From Streptomyces oryzae (GTDB lineage: Bacteria; Actinomycetota; Actinomycetes; Streptomycetales; Streptomycetaceae): a DNA stretch of 42,125 bases. The position numbers were made by a program, and so were the translations under genes. Positions 15,211 to 27,593 of the stretch are shown piece after piece; the first letter of the stretch is position 1, and each line of letters opens with the position of its first letter. Location of the stretch: assembly GCF_017676365.1 (NCBI RefSeq), contig NZ_JADKMA010000039.1, positions 1 to 42,125 of the forward strand. The letters are read 5' to 3'. The notes beneath the pieces were generated by a model that was not told the DNA's origin, did no database searches, and was given only the letters and a program-made list of their open reading frames with translations.

Positions 15211-15238
15211 GCGGACTGCATCGAAAGATGCAGTCCGC
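15211..15238. promoter_or_regulatory. Perfect 12-bp-arm palindrome upstream of the two-component system
   Basis: Arm GCGGACTGCATC (15211-15222), spacer GAAA, and the exact reverse complement at 15227-15238. It lies 61 nt upstream of the histidine kinase ATG and about 160 nt from the divergent membrane gene. Because transcription diverges here, an operator is more likely than a terminator. NarL-type regulators bind such inverted repeats, so autoregulation by the adjacent response regulator is a reasonable guess. As RNA it would be a stable GAAA-capped hairpin in the kinase leader. Confidence 0.65.
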
Positions 15239-15299
15239 CGTGCCGGGGCTCGGCCCGACGACGGACACCTCGGCCGTACCGGACCGGGAGAATGGGGCC

Positions 15300-16652
15300 A
15301 TGACCGCCGCCGCAGCCACCGAACGGATCCGCGCGCTGCGTGGCCTGCGCCCGCACCAGGACGATGTGCTGATCGCCCTCACCGGGCTCGCCTGCGGGCT
15401 GCTGCTGTGGGTCTTCGACCTCGCCAGCAACCCGCTGTGGCAGCACGGCCCGCGCTGGCTGGCGCTGGTGCCGCTGGGTGTGATGGCCGGGGCGGCGCTG
15501 CTGCGGCGCTCCGGGCAGCCGTACGCGCTGCTGCTGGGCATCGCCGCCGAGGTTGCCGACCAGGCGCTGGGCTCGCTGCTGGCGACGCTGGTGCTGTTCA
15601 CGGACCTGCTCTACGCCGCGGTGCTGTACGGCACTCAGCGACTGGCCCGCGTGGTGCTGCGGACCTCGGCTGCGGTGACCGTGCTCGCCACGGCCGGGCT
15701 GCTGCTCGCCTTCCAGCGGGCCGAGATGCTGCTGATCGGCGCCGCCTGCGCCGGTGTGCTGCTCGTTCCCACCACCTCGGGCGAGATGATCCGCAACCAC
15801 CGGGACAAGGCGGAAGCCGAGCGGCTGCGGGCCGAGCAGACGGCGTACCTCGCCGAGCTGGACCGCAAACAGGCGGTGGGCGCCGAACGGGCCCGGATGG
15901 CACGCGAGTTGCACGATGTGGTGGCCAACCACCTCTCGGCCATCGCCATCCACTCCTCGGCAGCCCTCTCCTTCCCCGCCTCCGGCGACAGCGGCGAGGC
16001 CACCCGCGAAGCGCTGGGCGTCATCCGCGAGAACAGCGTGCAGGGGCTGTCCGAGATGCGCCGCCTCATCGGGCTGCTGCGCAGCGCGGACGGCACTGAG
16101 GAACCGGCGGCGACGCCCTCCCTCGACGGGCTCGACGCGCTGCTGACCCGCGCCGGTGCCATGGCGGGCGACGGCCGTACCTTCACGCTGGCGGACCACC
16201 GGCCCCCCGGCGAGCGGCTGCCCACCCCCGTGGAACTGGCCGCCTACCGCGTCGTCCAGGAAGCCGTCACCAACGCGCTCAAGCACGCGGCGCCCGGCAA
16301 CGTCACCGTCGAGCTCGACCGGGACGGCGCACGCGCCGGCACGCTCGGCATCCGCGTCAGCAGCCCGCTGGACGGGGCCGCCGCCGACGGCAGCGCACCG
16401 GCCGACGACGGCGCCCCGCGCGCGCCCGGTGCGGGTGCGGGTCTCGTCGGGATGCGGGAGCGGGTTGAGCTGCTGGAGGGCGAACTGACCGCAGGCCCTG
16501 TGACCGGCGCCGACGGCGTGCGGGTCTGGCAGGTGTACGCGGTGCTGCCGGCGCCGCACGAGACGGGCGCGGTCCCCGCCGGGAACGGGGCGCCGCACAG
16601 ACCAGGACCGAGTACCGAGCCGAGCCGAGGGAGACAGAGCCGTGACAGCTGA
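15300..16652 (+). CDS. Sensor histidine kinase, HisKA_3 (NarL/DesK-like) family
   Basis: 450 aa from the ATG at 15300 (GGGAG about 10 nt upstream). About five hydrophobic segments fill residues 23-160, with hardly any extracellular loop, so it probably senses a signal in the membrane. A coiled linker (about 164-195) leads to the dimerisation box RARMARELHDVVANHLSAIA, with phospho-acceptor H205. The ATPase domain shows the N-box QEAVTNALKHA (N325) and the late G-box GAGLVGMRERVELLEG. The C-terminal 35 residues are disordered. The gene overlaps the response regulator by 11 nt, so the pair is translationally coupled. The stimulus is unknown. Confidence 0.92.
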   Translation: MTAAAATERIRALRGLRPHQDDVLIALTGLACGLLLWVFDLASNPLWQHGPRWLALVPLGVMAGAALLRRSGQPYALLLGIAAEVADQALGSLLATLVLFTDLLYAAVLYGTQRLARVVLRTSAAVTVLATAGLLLAFQRAEMLLIGAACAGVLLVPTTSGEMIRNHRDKAEAERLRAEQTAYLAELDRKQAVGAERARMARELHDVVANHLSAIAIHSSAALSFPASGDSGEATREALGVIRENSVQGLSEMRRLIGLLRSADGTEEPAATPSLDGLDALLTRAGAMAGDGRTFTLADHRPPGERLPTPVELAAYRVVQEAVTNALKHAAPGNVTVELDRDGARAGTLGIRVSSPLDGAAADGSAPADDGAPRAPGAGAGLVGMRERVELLEGELTAGPVTGADGVRVWQVYAVLPAPHETGAVPAGNGAPHRPGPSTEPSRGRQSRDS

Positions 16653-17307
16653 CCGGACGATCCGGGTGCTGGTCGCCGAGGATCAGCAGGCCGTACGCGC
16701 CGGCCTGGTGCTCATCCTCCGTAACGCCCCGGGCATCACGGTGGCCGGCGAGGCGGGTGACGGGGAGGAGGCCGTGCGGCTCGCCCGCGAACTGGCCCCC
16801 GATGTGGTGCTGATGGACATCCAGATGCCCCGCCTCGACGGGGTCACAGCCACCCGCCGCATCACCGGCGAACGCCTCGCCGATGTCCTCGTGCTGACGA
16901 CGTTCGACCTCGACGCCTACGTCTTCGGCGCCCTCCGCGCGGGCGCCGCCGGCTTTCTGCTCAAGGACAGCGAGGCGGCGGCGGTGGTCGAGGCCGTACG
17001 CACCGTCGCCCGCGGCGAGGGGATGATCGCACCCGCGGTCACCCGGCGGCTGATCGCCGAGTTCTCGGGCGCGCGCCCGGCGCCCGTCGAGGATCCGCCG
17101 CCCGGCCTCGACGCACTGACGCGGCGCGAACGGGAAGTGCTGGGCTGTCTCGGCGAGGGCCTCTCCAACGCGGACATCGCCCGCCGCCTCACCATGGCCG
17201 AGGCCACCGTCAAGACCCACGTCAGCCGGCTGCTCGGCAAACTGGAGCTGCGCAGCCGCACCCAGGCGGCCGTGCTGGCCCAGGAGTTGGGAATCACCGC
17301 ACCGTGA
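16642..17307 (+). CDS. NarL/FixJ-family response regulator with LuxR-type HTH
   Basis: 221 aa from a GTG with GGGAG upstream, inside the end of the kinase gene. The receiver domain has acidic residues E13-D14, phospho-acceptor D59 (VLMDIQMPRLDG), the switch Thr in VLTTFD and Lys in LLKDS. The output domain is a LuxR HTH: LTRREREVLGCLGEGLSN, then IARRLTMAEATVKTHVSRLL. It should be phosphorylated by the adjacent kinase. The palindrome at 15211-15238 is a candidate target. Confidence 0.93.
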   Translation: MTADRTIRVLVAEDQQAVRAGLVLILRNAPGITVAGEAGDGEEAVRLARELAPDVVLMDIQMPRLDGVTATRRITGERLADVLVLTTFDLDAYVFGALRAGAAGFLLKDSEAAAVVEAVRTVARGEGMIAPAVTRRLIAEFSGARPAPVEDPPPGLDALTRREREVLGCLGEGLSNADIARRLTMAEATVKTHVSRLLGKLELRSRTQAAVLAQELGITAP

Positions 17308-17340
17308 GCATCCGCACACCGTGCGCGACCTCTCGATGTC

Positions 17341-17799
17341 CTAGGCCACGTTGACCCGCTGGCCCGGAGGGGCCGCTTCCAGCCAGGCGAGGAAGCCGGT
17401 GAGGGCGTCCTCGCTCAGGGCGAGCTCGACGCGGGTGTGCTCCGGGCCCACCGCGCAGGCCAGCACTACGGCGTCGGAGAGCAGCGCCTGCTCCTCCTCG
17501 CCGAGCGGGGAGCGGCGCTCCAGAACGTCAATGGCCCCGCGCACCAGATGGCGGCGGGGCCTGGGGGCGTAGGAGAAGACGCGGAACCATTCGATGCGGT
17601 CGCCGTTGTAGCGGGCGATGCCGTACGCCCAGCCTTTCCCTTTGGGGTCGCTGGCCTCGGACTCGGTGACCGCCCAGCGCAGATTGCAGTCGAACGTTCC
17701 GCCTGACCGCTGGATGAGCCGTCGGCGTACCCCGAAGGCGAAGAGCCCCGCCATCACCAGCAGGACGACCACGCCGCACAGCAGCAGAGCGAGGACCAT
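17341..17799 (-). CDS. DUF2550 family membrane-anchored protein
   Basis: 152 aa from the ATG at 17799, which lies 9 nt after AGGAGG; a GTG two codons earlier is only 3 nt from that site. One N-terminal transmembrane helix (VLALLLCGVVVLLVMAGLFA) is followed by RRRLIQRSGGTFDCNLRW, the recognisable DUF2550 opening, then a soluble domain with WAYGIARYNGDRIEWFRVFS. Members sit beside the ATP synthase operon in many actinobacteria, but no function is established to my knowledge. It lies after the atp terminator, on the same strand. Confidence 0.85.
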   Translation of the reverse strand: MVLALLLCGVVVLLVMAGLFAFGVRRRLIQRSGGTFDCNLRWAVTESEASDPKGKGWAYGIARYNGDRIEWFRVFSYAPRPRRHLVRGAIDVLERRSPLGEEEQALLSDAVVLACAVGPEHTRVELALSEDALTGFLAWLEAAPPGQRVNVA

Positions 17800-17867
17800 C
17801 TTCACCGACCTCCTCGCTCTCTCCGGGACCTGCGCGGGGCAAGTCTCTCAAACCCTGCTGTATGGCT

Positions 17868-17913
17868 TCAGCCGCGGGCGGCCCCGGATGATTCCGGGAC
17901 CGCCCGCGGCTGA
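17868..17913 (-). terminator. Transcription terminator of the atp operon
   Basis: A 14-bp inverted repeat (17868-17881 and 17900-17913, arm TCAGCCGCGGGCGG) with an inner CCCGG/CCGGG stem. It begins 35 nt after the atpC stop and precedes the DUF2550 gene. It is very stable and without a T-tract, as is usual in Streptomyces. Confidence 0.8.
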
Positions 17914-17947
17914 GGGTCGTCGTGCGCCAGGCGTGACGCGACAAACG

Positions 17948-18331
17948 TCAGCGTGCGGCCGTCACCGCTCGCAGCCGGACGTCGGCGCGCTTCTCGGCGT
18001 CCTCGTCGGCCTTGGACTTGGCATCCTCCAGCGCGCGCTCGGCGCGTTCGACATCGATCTCGTCGGTCAGCTCCGCGACCTCGGCGAGCAGCGAGAGCTG
18101 GTTGTCCGCGAAGGAGATGAACCCGCCGTGCACCGCCGCGACGACGGTGCCGCCGCCGCTCTCGCCGGTCGTACGGATGGTGACCGGGCCGGACTCCAGC
18201 ACGCCGAGCAGCGGCTGGTGGCCGGGCATCACACCGATATCACCCGAGGAGGTGCGCGCGACGACCAGGCTGGCCTCGCCGGACCAGACCTTGCGGTCGG
18301 CGGCGACCAACTCGACGTGCAGCTCAGCCAC
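17948..18331 (-). CDS. atpC: ATP synthase F1 epsilon subunit
   Basis: 127 aa. Part of the central stalk, and an inhibitor of ATP hydrolysis in many bacteria. The N-terminal beta-sandwich is clear: MAELHVELVAADRKVWSGEA, GDIGVMPGHQPLLGVL and HGGFISFADNQLSLLAE. The C-terminal helical part (ERAERALEDAKSKADEDAEKRAD) is shortish and charged, as in other actinobacteria. The GTG start at 18331 has GAGGAG 5 nt upstream. It is the last gene of the atp operon, 88 nt after atpD. Confidence 0.97.
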   Translation of the reverse strand: MAELHVELVAADRKVWSGEASLVVARTSSGDIGVMPGHQPLLGVLESGPVTIRTTGESGGGTVVAAVHGGFISFADNQLSLLAEVAELTDEIDVERAERALEDAKSKADEDAEKRADVRLRAVTAAR

Positions 18332-18419
18332 TGTGGCTCCTCAGACTGGGATGGGGAAAGGATAAGGGGTGCGGCGGGGGCGCGTGCACTCGCACCCGCC
18401 CGCGCCGCCGGGTCCGGCG

Positions 18420-20788
<2,369 letters not shown>

Positions 20789-20790
20789 GC

Positions 20791-22362
20791 TCAGCCCTCG
20801 CCCAGCAGCTTGCCGTCCGAGGTCTCGAACTGCGTCTTGAACTTGTCGACCGCGTCGCTGAGGGCCTGGACGGTGTCGTCCGACATCTTGCCGCCCTCGC
20901 GGATGCCGGTCATCAGGGCCGACTCCTCGCGGTGCATGTGGTCCAGCAGCTCGCGCTCGAAGCGCCGGATGTCCTCGACGGGGACGTCGTCCATCTTGCC
21001 GTTGGTGCCGGACCAGATGGACACGACCTGGTCCTCGGTGGCGAACGGAGCGTACTGCGGCTGCTTGAGCAGCTCGACCATGCGCTTACCGCGCTCCAGC
21101 GCCGCCTTGGACGCGTCGTCGAGGTCGGAGCCGAAGGCGGCGAACGCCTCCAGCTCGCGGTACTGGGCCAGGTCGACGCGGAGCGAACCGGTGATCTGGC
21201 GGACGGCCTTGTGCTGGGCCTTGCCACCGACCCGGGAGACGGAGATACCGACGTTCAGCGCCGGGCGCTGGCCCGCGTTGAACAAGTCGGACTCCAGGAA
21301 GCACTGGCCGTCGGTGATGGAGATGACGTTGGTCGGAATGAACGCCGAGACGTCGTTGGCCTTCGTCTCGACGATCGGCAGACCGGTCATCGAGCCCTTG
21401 CCCATGTCGTCCGAGAGCTTGGCGCAGCGCTCCAGCAGCCGGGAGTGCAGGTAGAAGACGTCGCCCGGGTACGCCTCACGGCCCGGCGGGCGGCGCAGCA
21501 GCAGCGAGACGGCGCGGTAGGCGTCGGCCTGCTTGGACAGGTCGTCGAAGACGACCAGCACGTGCTTGCCCTGGTACATCCAGTGCTGGCCGATGGCCGA
21601 GCCGGTGTAGGGGGCGATGTACTTGAAGCCGGCCGGGTCGGAGGCCGGGGCCGCGACGATGGTCGTGTACTCCAGCGCACCGGCCTCCTCCAGCGCGCCG
21701 CGCACGGAGGCGATGGTGGAGCCCTTCTGACCGACGGCGACGTAGATGCAGCGGACCTGCTTGTCCGGGTCGCCCGAGCGCCAGTTGTCGCGCTGGTTGA
21801 TGATCGTGTCGACGCACAGCGCGGTCTTGCCGGTCTGGCGGTCGCCGATGATCAGCTGGCGCTGGCCGCGGCCCACGGGCGTCATGGTGTCGACGGCCTT
21901 GTAGCCCGTCTCCATCGGCTCGTTGACTTCCTGGCGCTGCATGACCGTGGGGGCCTGGAGTTCCAGGGCCCGGCGGCCCTCGGTCTCGATGTCGCCGAGG
22001 CCGTCGACCGGGGCACCCAGCGGGTCGACGACACGGCCGAGGTAGCCGTCGCCGACCGGGACCGACAGGACCTCGCCGGTCCGCTGCACCGACTGGCCCT
22101 CTTCGATGCCGCTGAACTCACCGAGGACGACCGCACCGATCTCGCGCTCCTCGAGGTTGAGGGCGAGGCCGAGGGTGCCGTCCTCGAACTTCAGCAGCTC
22201 GTTCGCCATGGCCGAGGGCAGCCCCTCGACCTTCGCGATGCCATCGCTGGCAGCGCTGACCGTACCGACCTCTTCGCGCGAGGCCGCGTCCGGCGTGTAC
22301 GACTGGACAAAGTTCTCCAGCGCGTCCCGGATCTCATCCGGCCGGATCGTGAGCTCCGCCAT
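20791..22362 (-). CDS. atpA: ATP synthase F1 alpha subunit
   Basis: 523 aa from the ATG at 22362, giving [23 protein letters not shown] precedes it by 7 nt, and the 30-codon upstream extension is not credible. Walker A GDRQTGKT is at 173-180. The non-catalytic nucleotide site and the VSRVGGKAQ segment near the catalytic interface are present. The N-terminal helix that contacts delta is intact. It is preceded by a 155-nt gap containing a small hairpin. Confidence 0.97.
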   Translation of the reverse strand: MAELTIRPDEIRDALENFVQSYTPDAASREEVGTVSAASDGIAKVEGLPSAMANELLKFEDGTLGLALNLEEREIGAVVLGEFSGIEEGQSVQRTGEVLSVPVGDGYLGRVVDPLGAPVDGLGDIETEGRRALELQAPTVMQRQEVNEPMETGYKAVDTMTPVGRGQRQLIIGDRQTGKTALCVDTIINQRDNWRSGDPDKQVRCIYVAVGQKGSTIASVRGALEEAGALEYTTIVAAPASDPAGFKYIAPYTGSAIGQHWMYQGKHVLVVFDDLSKQADAYRAVSLLLRRPPGREAYPGDVFYLHSRLLERCAKLSDDMGKGSMTGLPIVETKANDVSAFIPTNVISITDGQCFLESDLFNAGQRPALNVGISVSRVGGKAQHKAVRQITGSLRVDLAQYRELEAFAAFGSDLDDASKAALERGKRMVELLKQPQYAPFATEDQVVSIWSGTNGKMDDVPVEDIRRFERELLDHMHREESALMTGIREGGKMSDDTVQALSDAVDKFKTQFETSDGKLLGEG

Positions 22363-22444
22363 CTGGGTTCCCTGCTCTCCTTGTTGGGCCCGTAAGTTCC
22401 TTCGGGCTCCGGGGGTGTCTGACGTCTCCCCCGACTCCCTTGTA

Positions 22445-22461
22445 CGGCCCAACTCGGGCCG
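22445..22461 (-). other. Intercistronic hairpin between atpH and atpA
   Basis: A perfect 6-bp stem, CGGCCC with loop AACTC and GGGCCG, in the 155-nt atpH-atpA gap, the longest gap in the F1 part of the operon. A second weak GCCCG/CGGGC pair lies at about 22388-22410. It could set RNA processing or stability, or be incidental. Confidence 0.35.
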
Positions 22462-22517
22462 CTTTCGTGCTTGTTGAGTTGGTTGGCGCTCGGCGCCCGG
22501 TAATGCTCCGGCTGCCG

Positions 22518-23333
22518 TCAGCCGGCCATCCGCCGCTGGGCCTCGTCCAGCCGGTCGGCGAGCGAGCCGTTGATGACCTCGTCGCCCACCCGCACCGTGA
22601 TCCCGCCGAGGACCTCCGGGTCCACGTCGAGGTTCAGGTGCACCTGGCGGCCGTACAGCTTGGCCAGCGCCGCGCCCAGGCGCCGCTTCTGCTCGTCACT
22701 CAGCGGCACCGCGGAGGTCACGACGGCGACCGAACGGTTCCGGCGCTCGGCTGCCAGCTTGGACAGCGCTTCGAGCCCGCCATCCAGGCTACGTCCCCGC
22801 GGCTGGGTGACGAGCCGCGTCACCAGACGCTCGGTGGCGGGCCTGACCCGGCCGCCCAGCAGCTGGTGCACCAGCGAGCGCTTGGCCTCGGCTCCGGCCG
22901 TGCGGCTGGCGAGCGCAGCGCGCAGGTCCGGCGTGGAGGCGGCGGTCCTGCCGAAGCGGAACAGCTCGTCCTCGACGTCGTCCAGCGAGCCGTCGCGCTC
23001 GGCCGCCACCAGGTCGGCCAGGTCAGCCAGCTCCTCGACGGCGTCGACCAGGTCGCGCGGCGCCGACCAGCGGGAGCGGACCATACCGGCGACCAGGTCA
23101 CCGGCCGGGCCGCTGAGCTGACCGCCGAGCACCCGCTGCACCAGTGACGCCTTGGCCTCGCCGTCCTGCGCCGGGTCGGTGAGGACCCGGCGCAGCGAGA
23201 CCTCGCGCTCCAGCAGCGCGGTGACGGCGGCGAGCTCGCCGGCGAGGCTCGCCGCGTCGACCGACGTGGAGTCGGTCAGCGCGGTCAGGCTCTCGCGCGC
23301 GGCGGCAAGCGCCTGACGGCTCGCACCGTTCAT
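22518..23333 (-). CDS. atpH: ATP synthase F1 delta subunit
   Basis: 271 aa, longer than the about 180 aa of E. coli delta, as is normal in actinobacteria. It clamps the peripheral stalk to the top of alpha. The N-terminal helical domain starts [18 protein letters not shown]. The conserved C-terminal part contains [24 protein letters not shown] and ends [19 protein letters not shown], a diagnostic delta motif. GGAG lies 8 nt before the ATG. Confidence 0.95.
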   Translation of the reverse strand: MNGASRQALAAARESLTALTDSTSVDAASLAGELAAVTALLEREVSLRRVLTDPAQDGEAKASLVQRVLGGQLSGPAGDLVAGMVRSRWSAPRDLVDAVEELADLADLVAAERDGSLDDVEDELFRFGRTAASTPDLRAALASRTAGAEAKRSLVHQLLGGRVRPATERLVTRLVTQPRGRSLDGGLEALSKLAAERRNRSVAVVTSAVPLSDEQKRRLGAALAKLYGRQVHLNLDVDPEVLGGITVRVGDEVINGSLADRLDEAQRRMAG

Positions 23334-23391
23334 CGGTCACGCTCCTCAGCTCGTTCGCCGGCGCTCACTCGCCTCGTCGCCGTTCCGGCGT

Positions 23392-23955
23392 TCATCGGGC
23401 GGCTCCGCTGGCGTCGGCCTCGGCAGCCTCTTCGAGCCCGTCGAGGAAGCGGTCGATGACGCGGCTCTGCCGGGCGTGGTCCTCGAGGGACTCGCCGACG
23501 AGCTTGCCGGCCAGGTCGGTGGCGAGCTTGCCCACGTCCTGGCGGAGCGTCGCCGCGGCCTGCTTGCGGTCGGCCTCGACCTGGGCGTGGCCGGCGGCGA
23601 TGATCTCCTCACGCTGCCGCTGGCCCTCGGCGCGCATCTCGGCGATGAGCGCGGCGCCCTGTTCCTGTGCCTCGGCACGCAGCCGGGCGGCCTCGTGGCG
23701 GGCCTCGGCGAGCTGGTCCTTGTACTGCTGGAGTACGTCGGCAGCTTCCTGCTGAGCCGCCTCGGCCTTCTCGATGCCGCCCTCAATGGCTTCACGACGC
23801 TCTTCCAGCACCTTGTTGATGCTCGGAAGGAGCTTCTTCCACAGGAAGAAGAAGACGATGGCGAATGCGATCAGGCCGATGACGAACTCTGGGATCGGCG
23901 GGATGAGCGGGTTCTGCGGAACCTCGGTCTCCGCCATGTTTACCAGGGCGTTCAC
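23392..23955 (-). CDS. atpF: ATP synthase Fo b subunit (peripheral stalk)
   Basis: 187 aa from the GTG at 23955 (GAAGG 7 nt upstream). One N-terminal membrane helix (FVIGLIAFAIVFFFLWKKLLP) is followed by a long charged helix (EERREAIEGGIEKAEAAQQEAADVL and onward) that forms the dimeric stator. A later in-frame ATG (MAETEV) is possible but has no ribosome site. Confidence 0.96.
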   Translation of the reverse strand: MNALVNMAETEVPQNPLIPPIPEFVIGLIAFAIVFFFLWKKLLPSINKVLEERREAIEGGIEKAEAAQQEAADVLQQYKDQLAEARHEAARLRAEAQEQGAALIAEMRAEGQRQREEIIAAGHAQVEADRKQAAATLRQDVGKLATDLAGKLVGESLEDHARQSRVIDRFLDGLEEAAEADASGAAR

Positions 23956-23997
23956 GTCAGTGCCTTCCGTCGGAAATGGGTTCGTTCGCTCGGTACG

Positions 23998-25138
<1,141 letters not shown>

Positions 25139-25377
25139 CGCGGGCTCCTTCTGCATGGCGCATGAAAACGGCTACCTCGTTGTGTCGGCGCGGCGTGCGG
25201 CCACGGAACGGCACTGGTCTTTGTCTTACGAATCGGGGGCGGCGGCTGATCAGGGGGCGAGAGTGTCCGTTCCGTCCCGTGTGATCCGGAAGTGGAGGGA
25301 ACTCCGCCGTCCCCGTCTGCTGCGCCGCAGTTGGCAACGGACGATAGCAGTTGCTCGAACGAGCGCTTATCCCGCCC

Positions 25378-25803
25378 CTACGTGGCACTGGCCTTCTCGC
25401 CGGAGCCCGAGGAGGGTTCGACATACATGATCTTCGCCTTCAGGTGCGCCCTGCCCTGTGCCGCAACCCACACGACGGTGCCGCCGAGCAGTGTGAACGC
25501 GAAGGTGTCGGTGTCGAAAAGGGTGGTATCCCGGAAGACCACCAGCACAACGAACAGCAGCAGAATCTGTGTCGTATACAGCAGCAGGCCCATCGCCTGA
25601 AAGAGGTGCGGAAAGGAGCGCGCTGTCCGCTGGAGGACGTAAAGGCCGAGACCCATGAACAGGATCACGACGAGTGCTCCGGCCGCGGCTCCGACTGCGC
25701 CCTTGCCGCCTGCGAACACGGCGCTGATCGCTGCGGCCACGACACCGGCTACGGCGGTCGGGACGGCGCAGTGCAGGAGCATGCGTGCGTCGTTCGACTG
25801 CAT
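25378..25803 (-). CDS. atpI: AtpI-like small membrane protein, first gene of the atp operon
   Basis: 141 aa from the ATG at 25803, with GGAG 7 nt upstream; the longer frame is unsupported. Four hydrophobic helices, as in AtpI proteins, which help assemble the c ring or act with ion transport. Sequence conservation in this family is weak, so the call rests on the position before atpB, the size and the topology. The C-terminus KAKIMYVEPSSGSGEKASAT is cytoplasmic. Confidence 0.85.
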   Translation of the reverse strand: MQSNDARMLLHCAVPTAVAGVVAAAISAVFAGGKGAVGAAAGALVVILFMGLGLYVLQRTARSFPHLFQAMGLLLYTTQILLLFVVLVVFRDTTLFDTDTFAFTLLGGTVVWVAAQGRAHLKAKIMYVEPSSGSGEKASAT

Positions 25804-25926
25804 GTGGTGGCTCCGGGGAAATCGGGGAAACGTGGGTCGTCGAGGACGAGCGTAGCCCGGCGTGGAGGCAGGACCTCCCGGCAGAAGGGCCCGCGAGAGT
25901 GCGGCACTTCGGCTGGCCACCGGGTT

Positions 25927-25944
25927 TCGTGAACGGTATCACAA
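25927..25944. promoter_or_regulatory. Candidate Rex operator (ROP) upstream of atpI
   Basis: TCGTGAACGGTATCACAA matches the Rex consensus TTGTGAA-N4-TTCACAA at 12 of 14 fixed positions. It lies 124-141 nt upstream of the atpI ATG in a locally AT-rich stretch, and overlaps a possible minus-strand -10 (TAGTTT, 25943-25948). Rex is the NADH/NAD+-responsive repressor of respiratory genes in Streptomyces. A role at this promoter is inferred. Confidence 0.6.
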
Positions 25945-25981
25945 ACTATTTGATGAGGTCTTTACCTACTTGGTGTGCCCC

Positions 25982-26003
25982 CTGTCACACACAGGTGTGA
26001 CAG
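25982..26003. promoter_or_regulatory. 9-bp-arm inverted repeat between the WecA-type gene and atpI
   Basis: CTGTCACAC (25982-25990), spacer ACAG, GTGTGACAG (25995-26003). It is about 180-200 nt upstream of atpI and 90 nt after the WecA-type stop. The stem is only moderately GC-rich and no T-tract follows, so an operator upstream of the atp promoter is more likely than a terminator. The binding protein is unknown. Confidence 0.5.
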
Positions 26004-26092
26004 TCCGCGTCTGCCGCTGACGGCGACCGCTATGTCTGCTATGGGGCCTTTGTCCGGGGTCCGATGAACCCCGGCGCTCGGCACCGGGCCGC

Positions 26093-27445
26093 TCAGTCAT
26101 GGGTGTTGATCTTCTTCGGCCTGGTGAACTCACGGCGCTCCCCGATCGCGGTCGCGCCGTTCAGCCCGGCCATCACGGGCTCCCACTCCGCGTCTTCGGC
26201 CGTCTCCGCCGCGGGCGCCGGGTCCTCGCCGGGCCCCGGCGGAGTCGCGTCGGCCTCCTCCGCTGTCGGCTCCTGGAGGGAGCGCCGGTAGCGGGGCGGC
26301 AACGCGCGCTGCGCCCAGGCGGGCACCCGCGGTGTGTAGCGCGGCATCAGCAGCACCACCAGGCCCACCGCGCTCAACAGCACGATCGCCAGCACGATGG
26401 CCAGGCTGGAGGAGCGCACCGAGAACGCCACGGCGCCGAAGGCGATCAACGCCGCCCAGAAGTACATGATCAGTACCGCGCGGCTGTGCGAGTGCCCGAT
26501 CTCCAGCAGCCGGTGGTGCAGATGGCCCCGGTCGGCCGCGAACGGCGAGCGCCCGTTCCAGGTCCGCCGCACGATCGCCATCACCAGGTCGGCGACCGGG
26601 ATCGCGATGATGCTCAGCGGCAGCAGCAGCGGCATGTACAGCGGCACCATCGTGTGCACGGCGGACTTGACCGAGCCGGACTCCTCGACCATCACATCCG
26701 GGTCCACCTGGCCGGTGATGGAGACCGCACCGGCCGCCAGCACCAGCCCGATCAGCATCGAGCCCGAGTCGCCCATGAAGATCCGCGCCGGATGCATGTT
26801 GTGCGGCAGGAAGCCCAGGCACATCCCCATCAGCACGGCGGCGAAGAGCGTGGCCGGAGCCGCCGCCTCGATGCCGTAGCCGTACCAGATCCGGTAGGCG
26901 TACATGAAGAACGCCACCCCGGCGATGCACACCATGCCCGCCGCGAGGCCGTCCAGCCCGTCCACGAAGTTCACCGCGTTGATGGTGATGACCACCAGCG
27001 CGACGGTCAGCAGCGTGCCCTGGAACGGGGTGAGCGCGACATTGCCCACACCCGGCACCGGCAGCCACAGGATCGTCAGCCCCTGCAGCACCATCACGCC
27101 CGCGGCGATCATCTGCCCGCCGAGCTTCACCAGCGCGTCGACGCCCCACTTGTCGTCCAGCACACCGATCAGCCAGATCAGACCGGCACCGGAGAGCAGC
27201 GCCCGGGGCTCGTCGGAGAGGGTGAACAGCTCGCCGATGTTGGTGAGTTGGGAGGCCACCAGCAGCCCGGCGCACAGCCCCCCGAACATCGCGATACCGC
27301 CCAGCCGCGGCGTCGGCTCCCGGTGCACGTCACGTGCCCGTACCGGCGGGGCAGCCCCCGCCGCGATGGCGAACTTCCGCACCGGCCCGGTCAGCAGATA
27401 GGTGACCGCGGCCGTGACGCACAGCGTCAGCAGATATTCACGCAC
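26093..27445 (-). CDS. MraY/WecA-family polyprenyl-phosphate GlcNAc-1-phosphate transferase
   Basis: 450 aa from the GTG at 27445, set by GGGAG 8 nt upstream, giving MREYLLTLCVTAAVTYLLTG. Such enzymes transfer a sugar-1-phosphate, usually GlcNAc-1-P, from its UDP carrier to undecaprenyl phosphate on the inner membrane face, starting wall-glycopolymer synthesis. About 11 membrane helices. Motifs: DD at 97-98, NFVDGLDGLAAG at 159-170, MGDSGSM (Asp about 226) and RGHLHHRLL, the His-rich sugar-nucleotide loop. An acidic cytoplasmic C-terminal tail of about 60 residues ends KKINTHD. The upstream leader is duplicated. Confidence 0.92.
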   Translation of the reverse strand: MREYLLTLCVTAAVTYLLTGPVRKFAIAAGAAPPVRARDVHREPTPRLGGIAMFGGLCAGLLVASQLTNIGELFTLSDEPRALLSGAGLIWLIGVLDDKWGVDALVKLGGQMIAAGVMVLQGLTILWLPVPGVGNVALTPFQGTLLTVALVVITINAVNFVDGLDGLAAGMVCIAGVAFFMYAYRIWYGYGIEAAAPATLFAAVLMGMCLGFLPHNMHPARIFMGDSGSMLIGLVLAAGAVSITGQVDPDVMVEESGSVKSAVHTMVPLYMPLLLPLSIIAIPVADLVMAIVRRTWNGRSPFAADRGHLHHRLLEIGHSHSRAVLIMYFWAALIAFGAVAFSVRSSSLAIVLAIVLLSAVGLVVLLMPRYTPRVPAWAQRALPPRYRRSLQEPTAEEADATPPGPGEDPAPAAETAEDAEWEPVMAGLNGATAIGERREFTRPKKINTHD

Positions 27446-27499
27446 CGGTAGGGCTCCCAAAAGGTCTCGCGGGCTTTCTCAGACCCACACGATAGGACA
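27440..27499. repeat. Leader repeat, copy A (overlaps the WecA-type gene start)
   Basis: 60 nt aligning with 27594-27654 with seven substitutions and one single-base gap by hand. It contains, on the minus strand, the GGGAG ribosome site and GTG start of the WecA-type gene and a CCTATCGTGTGGG block upstream of them. Confidence 0.85.
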
Positions 27500-27593
27500 A
27501 CGCCCCCCAGCCGACCGCCGCACGTGGCTCACGCTCGCCTGCGCCGCCCCGTGCACCGGAGGTACGGGGGGTGGCCCCCCGGAAGACGGCAGT

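Noticed and set aside
25975..25988. Match to the degenerate Streptomyces Crp consensus GTG-N6-GNCAC on the minus strand
   Set aside because: Only seven fixed positions, so chance matches are common. The nearby perfect dyad is a better-supported site.
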